From: Todiramphus chloris collaris
Taxonomy: Eukaryota > Chordata > Aves > Coraciiformes > Alcedinidae
Reading direction: 5' to 3'
NCBI GenBank assembly: GCA_025345505.1
Contig: JANVCC010000030.1
Location: forward strand, 13,956,437 to 14,020,436
Length of the DNA: 64,000 nt
Shown here piece by piece: positions 27,101 through 36,000 of the stretch. The stretch's first letter is position 1. Every line of letters starts with the position of its first letter. The notes under the pieces were generated by a model. The model saw only the letters and a list, made by a program, of their open reading frames with translations, did not search any database and was not told the DNA's origin. The position numbers were made by a program, and so were the translations under genes.

Positions 27101-27985
27101 TACCTACCAAGCTCTGCTAGTGTCATTGAACAGTCTTGAAGTGTACAAAACCACGGGGGTTTTTTGATAAAATTAAACCAAAAGATGCACTCCAGGAACA
27201 CATCGCATGTGTCCCCAGCTCTTAAAGGGACTTGGCACACAGGACCAGAACAGAAGCACTCTGAGGTAACTCTGTGAAACGTATATAGCATGGATGTGAG
27301 ATTCTGAGACACACTGAGAGGCGCAGCTCTGCAGATCTGTGACGAGGCCGTGCAACTTCCTAACACGGACAACCAATGGGAGGACAGGGGAGAAAGGGGC
27401 AGATTGTCACAAGAAACTATGTGGTAGAGACGACGTCGGACTTGATTTGACTGGTAAAGTACTGCAGAGGAGTTACAAAGGAGACTTGCCACTACCAAAT
27501 TCCAAACCTGGGAAGAAAAAAAGGCAAGGCTGGCTGAGCAGCAACCCAACCACCCCCACCCCTGCAATTACGGCCCCTGGGATGCTCCCCGACGGCCACC
27601 CAGCAAAGGGCCCAGCCGAACGCACGCAGCACTCCGGCCATCGGCCTGCTCCGGACACCCAGCCAGAACAAAGGGGACCCACTCCGCTGAACGCGGCTAC
27701 CCCCGAAACTGGGACAGCACCGCCTCGGCCCAGGCCCCAGGCAGCCCCGCTGCTCCCGGGGATACGGCCGGGCCTGGGCTCCCGTCCCCGCCACAGCGGG
27801 CTGCGAGGGCCCCGAAGCCGGCCCCGCGTTCCGCCCCCCGCCGCGTTCTGCCCGTGGTAGGGTCCTGCCTACCCCCCCGCCCCGCCCGACTCGGCACGGG
27901 CCGCCCTCCCATCGCCCCCCGTGGTTCCGCCCGCGACAAGGCCCGGCAAAGGCCGTTGGTTCGTTCCGTGCCCCCCCCCCCCCCG
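24186..27985 (-). other. FYTTD1: FYTTD1 intron 1 (3' and central part)
   Basis: The stretch from the exon 2 acceptor (tacag, 24190-24186) up to the assembly gap. It contains a CR1 copy at 24676-25236, no FYTTD1-like coding segment, and becomes CpG-rich from about 27.5 kb. The readable GC-rich part was searched for the expected exon 1 protein ending before DDIIKLN, in all minus-strand frames, without success. Confidence 0.7.
24676..25236 (+). mobile_element. CR1 LINE 3' fragment, sense, 5'-truncated (~560 bp)
   Basis: Plus-strand CR1: it starts in the ORF2 end/3' region (TGTCCAGCAGGTCC, CACCTGGAGTACTGTG, CAGTTTTGGGCTCCCC), runs through GAACAGGCTGCCCAGAGAGG and GGTTGGACTCGATGATCTTC, and ends at TCCCTTCCAACACCTACTG, TTCTGTGAG. 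Reading frames are broken, so it is a dead copy. It is antisense to FYTTD1 intron 1. Confidence 0.9.
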
Positions 27986-28085
27986 NNNNNNNNNNNNNNN
28001 NNNNNNNNNNNNNNNNNNNNNNNNNNNNNNNNNNNNNNNNNNNNNNNNNNNNNNNNNNNNNNNNNNNNNNNNNNNNNNNNNNNNN
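27986..28085. other. assembly gap, 100 N
   Basis: Exactly 100 N, a common placeholder for a gap of unknown size. The left flank is a 14-base C run (27971-27984), a typical sequencing-failure context. It sits where FYTTD1 exon 1 is expected, between intron 1 and the NRF1-site cluster. Confidence 0.95.
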
Positions 28086-28119
28086 CCGCCTCCCCTCGCC
28101 GCCCCGGCCGGAGCCCCGC

Positions 28120-28130
28120 GCGCATGCGCA
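28120..28130. promoter_or_regulatory. NRF1 consensus palindrome
   Basis: GCGCATGCGCA, an exact NRF1 core, 35 bp from the gap edge. Confidence 0.7.
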
Positions 28131-28183
28131 AGGTGCGGCCGCGCCTGCGCCGCAACCCTCCTCCGCCCGCGCGCCGGCAGCTC

Positions 28184-28195
28184 GCGCACGCGCAG
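28184..28195. promoter_or_regulatory. NRF1-like site
   Basis: GCGCACGCGCAG, one mismatch from the palindrome, 54 bp beyond the exact site. Confidence 0.6.
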
Positions 28196-28574
28196 TAACT
28201 CCCCCCCGACGCCTGCGCCCAGCAGAGGAGCCGCCTCCCCGCCTCCAGCCGCCGCTCGGGAGCTGCTGCGCCGCCCCCTGCCGGCCGGGAGGAGCAGGTA
28301 GAGCGGGGGTGGGAGGGAGGGAGGGGAGGGGGCGTCGCGGCCCTGTCCCCCCGCGTCGCCTTTGGAGCTGCCGCCCCCGGCTCCTGCACGGCCGCAGCCC
28401 GACCGAGTGTTTGCCGGGGTGCGCGGGGTGGGGCCTCGCTGACCGCTCCCCTCGGAGCCTGGGCCAAGGGCTGGCCTCGGGGAGCAGCGGACGGCGGCGG
28501 CGGGGCCCGCAGGTCAGTGGCTGGGGGCGGGCGGGCGGGCCGTCTGGGCAGGAGGACAGCGGGTGCACTTGGCA

Positions 28575-28905
28575 AGAATCATAGCCTGTTTTGGGCTGGA
28601 AGGGACCTTTAAAGGTCATCCGGTCCAACCTGACTTGCAGTCAGCAGGGACTTCTGCAAGTAGAGCAGGTTGTTCAGAGCCCTGTCCAACCTGACCTGGA
28701 ATGTCTCTAGGGATGGGGCATCAACCACCACTCTGGGCAACCTGGATCAGCGTCTCATCACCCTCATTGTAAAAAACTTCTTCCTAATGACCAATATAAA
28801 CCTGCCTTTCTTTAGTTTAAAACCATTGCCCCTCGTCCTATTGCTACCTGCCCTTGTAAACAGCCCCTCCCCAGAGTTGTTGCCTTCTCCAGCTTTTGGT
28901 CTGTA
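28575..28905 (-). mobile_element. CR1 LINE 3' fragment, minus orientation
   Basis: The plus strand begins AGAATCATAGCCTGTTTTGG, AAGGGACCTTTAAAGGTCATC, then GTCCAACCTGACCTGGAATG, GATGGGGCATCAACCACC, TCTTCCTAATGACCAATAT and TTAAAACCATTGCCCCTCGT. This is the reverse complement of an avian CR1 3' end, about 330 bp long. It abuts the right edge of the FYTTD1 CpG island. Confidence 0.9.
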
Positions 28906-30686
28906 TCATAATTCAGAAGAGAAATTAACAACTTGTTTTTTCAACAAGGAATCAAGGAAATTGATCTTTTCAGTTCAAGGAAGTATTCTCAAATTAAGGA
29001 AACAATCAAAACAAGGAAGCCTTTTTTTCCCCCCTCTATATTTGCATGTTTTGGAGCTGTGTGTGGTGGTGTTGGGTCAACAGCACACACATATCTAGTG
29101 ATCAGCTGGCTGCTGCTAAATGAGTTGTAACAGGGCTGGGATCTGTCTCTTTTTTTCCACAGCAGCACTTCCTTCACCGGGCCCTCTCTATTAAATTTAA
29201 GGGATGGTAATTATCTGTGAAATGTCTACATCTTGCTCATAGTTGGTTGAAGTTGGTCAGTGACTTCTAGAGATAGTAAAGGGAAGGAGCAGTTGGGCAG
29301 ACGTGATCACAGAGACTGGGCTTCCTTCCGAACCCAGGCAGTAAAAGCTGAGAGGAAAATCCGTATCAGTTTCCCCCTCTCACAAAGGTCGCTGGGCACT
29401 ATGGTCTGCATCTCCCCGAGTGTTCTCTGGGAGCTGCACTGAGGCTGCCATGTAAAAGCTGACTTCCCTCACCCATGACCTTCACTGGGTTTTACAACAT
29501 GACCAAAGAATAGCTGGAGGTGGATGGGGAGCTCTGGATTGAGACTCCAGGGACTATGTTGCAAATGCCCTTGGGTGGAATAAATAAATATTTCCATAGG
29601 CGTGACCTTGCACAGAACCTTCTTGCAGCAGGAACGCTCCCACATTTCATTAACTGCCCACATGCTCCATATGCTCATTTGCTAAAGTAAATACTCTGGC
29701 AAACACAGTATCCTAAGAACCCAACACGCTGCTAACTCCTCCATGTCCAATCCCTGGCACAGTTCTGTCTTTCTGTTCTGGGAGATGCCTGCACCTCAAC
29801 ACAGGCCTGTGCCCCGTAACCACAGAACTGCAAATCTTTCCAGGAACAGTATTGTGAAAAGCAAGAATGAGAGGAGAGGGCTGAGGGTTTCTGGCCTCTG
29901 CTCTGTCCTGTGCTACAGACTGCTGGCAAGGACTTGCTCTCTCCATTTTCACTCTTTATGCATCTCTTCCCTTTTAAAACAAGGCCAATAATGTGCCTCT
30001 GGAGGTTCCTCTTGCTGCTTTCTACTGCCTAGAAGAGAATAGCTCAGTTATTGTCATAGAACATCTTCAGCTCTGGGGATACTTTCCCTTCAAGCAGGAG
30101 AAGCTTGTGACCGTGGTGCTGGAAGCTGAGTTCCACCCCATTTTCTTCTCTGTTCTCCATATGCAGCATAAGCTCAGCCACAGAGTCTTGGAGCCACAGA
30201 TTTGATAATTTATGCATTTTCCTCCAGATGACAAGTGGGATTTTGTGACAAGTGATTGATGACAAGTGGGACTTGAGGTTCTTAAAGCCAGGCTACATTT
30301 CTAAAGCGAAGATGCTATCACAAGATTACCAATAAATACTAATAATAGAGGTGTCAAAAATGTATTAAAAAAAAAAAACCAATAAAGACCAAATTCCTGT
30401 GATGCTATAGGGTGCAGCTGCATCTGGTGACTGTGTCACACCAATAAACAAATGCTCCATTTACCCAAAACAAATATGCTACCTGCAAAGGTGGCAGATG
30501 CTGCCTGCCCTTGTGACAGGCAGAAATCAGACAAAATCCGGATTGTACCACATTCATGGGTTGCATTTTTTTATCCAAACAGGACACCACTGTCTGCAGC
30601 TCAGCACAACAGAAAACCAGGTAAAACTTCTGATCCTAAAGAGTATTTTTCTTCTATGTTCCAAATAGCTGAGATGCTGTGGGGAT
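28906..30686. other. intergenic spacer between divergent FYTTD1 and RUBCN, left part
   Basis: No gene, RNA or conserved coding frame is recognisable. ORFs are short and of random composition. It lies between two CR1 fragments. Confidence 0.6.
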
Positions 30687-31012
30687 CATAGCATCACAGA
30701 ATTGTTTAGCTTGGAAAAGACCTTTAAGGTCCAACTGTTAACCCAGCACTGCCAAGTCCACCACTAAACCTCATCCCTCAGCAACACATCTACATGTTTT
30801 TAAATACCTTCAGGGATGGTGACTCAAGCACTTCCTCGGGCAGCCTGTTCCAATGCCTGACAGCCCTTTCAGTGAAAGTTTTTCCCTGCTTGGGAAAAAT
30901 GTTTGGAGAAACTTGGGGCCATTTCCTCTTGTCCTATTGCTTGTTACTTGGGAGAACAGGCTGAATCCCATCTCACTACAACCTCCTTTCAGGTAGTTGT
31001 AAAGAGCAGTAA
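30687..31012 (-). mobile_element. CR1 LINE 3' fragment, minus orientation
   Basis: The plus strand reads ATCATAGCATCACAGAATTG, GGAAAAGACCTTTAAGGTCC, CCTTCAGGGATGGTGACTC, GGGCAGCCTGTTCCAATGCC, then TTTCCTCTTGTCCTATTGC. This is a reverse-complement CR1 3' end of about 325 bp, more diverged than the copy at 28575. Confidence 0.9.
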
Positions 31013-32800
31013 GTTTTAAACTGTTAAGCAATATCCAGACTATTTCTGATCTGTGGAGCTAGAAGAATCTTGTAATTCCTAATTCAGGAGCTAAATTAGA
31101 TCTGTCAGCTTCATCTGCATGCTTCATTTCATCAGGTGTGATCATCAAGCAATGATCACAATAGTCTTGATAACTTTGATTTTCCTCAATATTTTTACCG
31201 TGAGACTTAACACATAAGTCTGTTGCCCTGATACCAAATGTGCCACATACAGACAGAGTTTTCAACCAGTAACAATCAGTGCATTAGGCTCTAAGCAAGA
31301 AAATTTATCCCTGACAATCATGCTGGAAGTTGTTATTCCATACTTGTATACAATTACTATGTATGGGGAGTTCTAGCCTCTTAATTAAGCGCCTTCTGAA
31401 AATGTTTTGTTGTTGCTGCTGCTTTAAGAATAGCAGTACAGAGCCCAGTTCCCCCAAACGCTGCTGAAGTACTTTACTGGTAAAATAAGGCACATGGAAA
31501 GTAGCGTTCAAGGGGTGTGTCTCTGTGTACACAGCATCCGTGAGCAGCATAGATTTATCCTTAAAAGTAACACGGGAAGTTTCTGCGGTGCAAATTACTA
31601 CCTCTGGTTTCTGAGGCATCAAACAACCCTGGAAACGTATCTGGGTTTTTCCCCTTGTAATAACTTGTTGTTGACTGTTCTCAGTCTGACAGCAGCCGCA
31701 TCACTTTTTCCTTTTTCAAGTTTCATTTCACTGCTTTTTACTGGAAAGTACACACAACTCTGCAGTTCTGCAGTATTTTTCACATCATCTTTACTGTGGG
31801 CAACTGAACAGAAACCTCTTTCCATTCTCTGCTGGTACGCTCAGTGCATGAGCTGTCTCTCGGGGACACACCACTTGCTTGTTTTCCTGCCATGACAATT
31901 TTCTCATCACCTCTGATGCAGGGTTTGCTAAGCGGTTACCTCAGCAGTTACTGTGGCTTTACACTGTGGTGCAGCTAAACCCCAGTGCAAACACGTTACT
32001 CAAAGGGCCGACAGTAACCCAATTGGCAATTCAGCTGTTGCATGCCAAGAGCAGCGTATTGCTGAGGGATCCTATAGCAGCCAAAGACACATCAGAGGTG
32101 CACAGAGGTGCATCATGCGCTGAGGCTGGGCTGGCCACTAAATGAATGACAGATGCTCTCTATTAACCACTCTCCCTTCCCAGAAGGGAATAATGGAGAG
32201 ACTTATGGGTTACAAATACAACGACACTAAAACAGCTTTAATGAAACTAACAATAAAAAGGTAGTAATATTGGTAAGAAAATAATGAAATATATACCAAG
32301 ATATACAAACCCAGTATTGAACTCCCACAGTGATGATGGTGCCACAGTGATGCTGCAGGACAGGCACTGAGGAAGTCCCAGACTGGACTTAGCAGGAGCT
32401 GGGAACAGGATTCAGGAACTCATGAATTGGGATCAAAGGCAGAATGGACAGAGTCCTCCACAGGTGCCAGCCATTGACAAAGAGCTTGACCCTCCTGATC
32501 CCTCAGCTTTATACCAAATACGATGTATATAGGATGGAATCCCTCGCTGGTCAGTTTAGCATCACCTATCCTGTCCGCTTCTCCCTGCAGTTGCTACTCC
32601 AACCGTGGTACACAAGATTTAGCAGTAGCCTTGGGTTCTGGAGGAGCAAGTACCAGCAAGAGCCTCTCTGTACGCACCAGCCCTCGGCGATAACTGCAAA
32701 CATCGAGCGTTACCGCTGGTAGAAGCGGAGGCTGTCTGTCGGAACGTGCCCTTAACTTCAGAAAGGCCAGCTAGAAGAGACTGAGTTAGGAACTAAGGCG
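31013..32800. other. intergenic spacer upstream of RUBCN
   Basis: No gene or RNA is supported here. From about 32.7 kb the sequence becomes CpG-rich and passes into the RUBCN promoter. Confidence 0.6.
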
Positions 32801-32910
32801 GCGGGACAGACAATTGGCTCCCTTCCCGCTCGCTCCAGGAGACCCGAGGGCCCGGGGCTCCCGCCTCAGCTGGTCCCGCAGCGGGGCGGGAGGCTGAGGG
32901 GAGGCGCAGC

Positions 32911-32931
32911 GCATGCCGGGAGCGGTAGTTC
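32911..32931 (+). promoter_or_regulatory. ZNF143/Staf-like element 1
   Basis: GCATGCCGGGAGCGGTAGTT(C) is the reverse complement of the ACTACA-type Staf/ZNF143 consensus (ACTACAATTCCCAGCATGC) with a few mismatches. The GCGC just before it matches the extended SBS2 form. Confidence 0.6.
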
Positions 32932-32962
32932 TCACCCTCCACTCTGCGCCAGGCAGCCGGGG

Positions 32963-32983
32963 TGCACGCCGGGAGTTGTAGTT
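32963..32983 (+). promoter_or_regulatory. ZNF143/Staf-like element 2
   Basis: TGCACGCCGGGAGTTGTAGT(TC) is a close match to the reverse-complement ZNF143/Staf consensus, in the same orientation and 52 bp after element 1. It lies about 100 bp upstream of the RUBCN ATG. Confidence 0.65.
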
Positions 32984-33012
32984 CAACCCGGGGCGGGGCG
33001 GGCGCTCGCCCC

Positions 33013-33020
33013 CACGTGAC
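33013..33020 (+). promoter_or_regulatory. CACGTG E-box, CLEAR-like (CCCACGTGAC context)
   Basis: CACGTGAC about 65 bp upstream of the RUBCN ATG. The 10-mer around it matches the CLEAR consensus GTCACGTGAC at eight of ten positions, so it could be read by TFEB/MiT factors or simply by USF/MYC-MAX. The motif is seen; the regulator is inference. Confidence 0.45.
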
Positions 33021-33083
33021 GGTGGCGCGGCGGCGGCAGCGGGCAGCGGGCAGCGGCGGGGCCGCGGCCGCGCGCGCCCCGGG

Positions 33084-36000
33084 ATGGAGGTCGGGCCCCG
33101 CGAAGGGCGCGCGGAGAGCAGGTGGGGCCGCGCGTGGGGGTCCCGGCAGCGTGACGCTGCACGAGGGGCGCGGCGGGGGCTGGCGCGGCGGGGGGGGTGG
33201 GTGACACCCCGGGGAGTGCGCGGCCGGGGGACGGGACAGGCTGAGGAGGTGGGAGCGCACCGGGGACAGGGCCCGCCTGGAGCGCGATACGCTCCGTGGC
33301 GGTGCCGGGGCAGCGTGTGCGCGCCGAAGGGCAAGCTGTCTGCGCGGGCACCGGCGGGGAGACACGCGTGGGGCAGCGTGTTGTGCGTGCACGCGTGGGC
33401 TAACGGAGGGTGTGTGCGAGTCACCGAGGCCGCGGCAGGCAGCGCGGGTGGCAGCAATGCCGGCGAGCGCTGGGTATGTGCGGGGGTGTCCGGGATGCTG
33501 CTGTGCTGCGTGGGCGTGCGGGGGAGAGTGCGCGAGTGTATGTGCACACCCCGCACCACGGCACAGCTGCGGGGTACCCGACGTTGATCTGGGAGGACGT
33601 AAACCCCCCCGTGCTGGGTGGGGATCGGCGCTTGCAGAGCCCACCAGCTGCCCCCGGATCGGTCTCTCGTGGGGAGGAAGCACTCGGTGAGCTGGGCTGG
33701 TAGAGCAGCGTGTGGCCATCATCACCCACCCGGGGCCAGCTCTGCGCCCTGCCCCGGGCACCAGGGGGGCAGTGACAGCCACGGCTGGGTCCCCTCAGTA
33801 CCCGATGCTCTGTCTCCGCTATGGTGCAGACGTCAACTCTCCATCATCCGTGGCCGAGACAGCAGCTGCCGCTCTGCTTCACACACCTTGTGCTGCAGGG
33901 CGGAGCTGTCCCACCCTGACACGGGGCCACCGCCTTTCTGGTGGCTCTGCAGCCTGCTGCTTTTGGGTGGTGTCTCCTTAATCCTCCTGGCATCGGCTGC
34001 GTCACCCCTTCTAGGTTCTGGAAAGAAATCTTCAGCTCCTCTTGCTTTCTGAAGCTGAGGCCCCGCAGATGCATGTGGCCGGCGGTAAGAATGGCTGTGC
34101 CTTGGTGGCCTCACCTGCCTGGCCTTCACTTGTGCTTTAGGCTGTTTTTTTCTTCTTGACAAGTCCTATTTACCTCAGGTTTTTGCAGGTCTTCAGCCTT
34201 CTCTTTGTGCTTTGGTTTTGCCCTGGTGCACACAAGCAAGGAGGCTGGATGGAAATGAGAGCGTTGGCTGGGGAGGAGGGAGCAGCTGGAACTTGATATG
34301 GGAGAGAAGCATTCCTTATCTGAGGGGCTTGGCTAGCCGCTCTGTTCCTGCCACCAGTATCAGCCGGGAAAATGCTACTGGTGCTTTTAAAGCTATAGCA
34401 CAGGTTTGGGGTGCCTTTCGATCTGCACCGTTCGAGCTGTTCTCTGTCTTTAGCTAATGCCTCAGACCCAGCAGGTTCAGAAAGGCAAAAGGAACTGACT
34501 GCATTCGCTGCTGCTTCTTTCCAGAATCAGCTCTGTGCATTTTCTTGCCTTTGCAAGTGTGCGTGTTTCGCTATCAGACTCTACCATGGTGTGACTAATG
34601 GGGCTAACGTGGTGCCACCCCCTGTGCTCCCCTGGGGATGAGGAGGGCATCATCGCCTCCGGTGCTGGTACATCAGGGGGCCTGCTTGTTCTCCTGGCTG
34701 TCATGATGCACTGGGGAGGATCCTGTCGTGAGCCTCGCACAGCCTCCTTATCATTTGTGCGGATGGTTTAGCATTTTAATTCCCAGTGAGGTGCCGTTTC
34801 ACTGTGGGTTGTGGCCGTGACTGGTAGCGGTAGGATAGAGGTTGCTGGATCCATCTTCCCATGAATCATGGGAAATGCAAACCCAAAAGTTATTTTGCTG
34901 AAGTCCAACCCATCTGCCCGTGCAGGAGAGGAAAGCGAGGATCTCTTGCTGGGTTTTGCTGTCTCCGCTCCTGAGCGGGAGATCTGAAATGCATGGGGGA
35001 GCAGGGGCTGTAACGCTGGTGTCCCTCGAGGCACGGCAGGGAGGTTGGTGCTCTCCTGCTGGGCAGAGAGCATGGCTCTTGGAGTGGTGTGGAGACCACA
35101 ACAGTCCCAGGGGGAGCAGAGGGGCCATTGGTCAGCTGGGACAGTTAGAAAAGAGCCTCTGGCACCAGCAAGGCCCCCAGTGCCAGAGGAGAGTGTCCCC
35201 AAGGGGAACCTGGGCTGGGAGTGATGGAGGAAGGTGAGTGGCTGGTCCCAGTTGGTGGGCTGCTGCAGGGTCTGCTCTGCCTGTGTCTGTCTCTGTCTGC
35301 CTGCGTGCTTGTCACAGGCAGGTCCTGGGCAGATTGAAGCCCAATGGACAATATCCTGGGTCTACAGCCTGTGGTCATCTGCTCGTGGGAGGCTTTGCCA
35401 GGATGAGCAGGTAGAACTATCTGCCATGCTGGGAGAAGGCTTAAATCCACCTTTAATCCCTGTTTTCTTCCTTCATCCTTTGCCAGTGCAGAACAAGAGT
35501 GCTCCAGCAAACAGCGGCTCTGGGCTGCGTTTGCTGGGGGAGCCTTTTGTGGTCATGCCTCCCGTTTCACACTGGTGCGAGCTGCCCTGCTTTCTGTTTC
35601 CCGGGCAGGCTGCTCGGCTCTCTGCACCTAGGAGCTGCAGGGCTGACCTTTCAGGCTGGCAGAACTCTTCTAGCTTCCTCTGCCTCGCCAGCCGCTCCCC
35701 ACGGCTGCAGATGAATTGCACGAAGCCGACCTTTCTTCTAATCCCTTTTCCCAGCGGCGCGGAGGCTGCTGGAGGAGCAGGCGGGGGAGCCCGGGGAAGG
35801 GGCTGCTGGTTGTCGGGGAGACCCGGGGTTGTGCAGCGGCAGCAGGCTGGGCACAGCGGCCGGTTCCGCAGCACCTTGGGGATCACGGGGAGGAACCGAC
35901 AGCCAGCACGGGCATGTCCTTGGAGAGCTGGTAGAAGTCCCTCCGTGACCTCGGCAGCCTCAGCCCAACCTCTTCAGCGTGCTAAGAAGGATCAAGAGAC

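Larger units (their letters stand above)
28086..28300 (-). promoter_or_regulatory. FYTTD1: FYTTD1 promoter with clustered NRF1-like sites
   Basis: GC-rich sequence immediately right of the gap. It has an exact NRF1 palindrome GCGCATGCGCA at 28120-28130, a close variant GCGCACGCGCAG at 28184-28195, and weaker CCTGCGC-type repeats near 28142 and 28211. No TATA box is evident. Orientation is inferred from FYTTD1, whose exon 2 lies leftward on the minus strand. Confidence 0.6.
27540..28560. other. FYTTD1: CpG island at the FYTTD1 5' end, containing the gap
   Basis: Strongly GC- and CpG-rich sequence on both sides of the N block, unlike the AT-rich intron to the left and the CR1 to the right. By position it should contain the FYTTD1 start site, 5' UTR and exon 1 on the minus strand. 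Long ORFs on both strands here are a by-product of few stop codons in GC-rich DNA. Confidence 0.75.
32801..33450 (+). promoter_or_regulatory. RUBCN: RUBCN CpG-island promoter
   Basis: A dense CpG island covers the RUBCN start codon and the start of intron 1. Upstream of the ATG it carries two ZNF143/Staf-like elements, GC boxes and a CACGTG E-box. No TATA box is seen, and the transcription start is not determinable by eye. Confidence 0.75.

Noticed and set aside
28309..28584. possible divergent plus-strand exon right of the FYTTD1 promoter
   Set aside because: A donor-like AG|GTAGAG at about 28297 and an open frame exist, but there is no conserved product or acceptor partner, and the end runs into a CR1.
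27492..28628. 378-codon minus-strand ORF across the FYTTD1 CpG island
   Set aside because: It reads through the 100 N and depends on the arbitrary gap length. Composition is Gly/Arg/Pro/Ala from GC-rich DNA, and other frames are equally open.
32793..33782. 329- and 257-codon minus-strand ORFs at the RUBCN promoter
   Set aside because: They are antisense across a CpG island and RUBCN exon 1, with low-complexity Ala/Pro/Arg composition and no recognisable domain.
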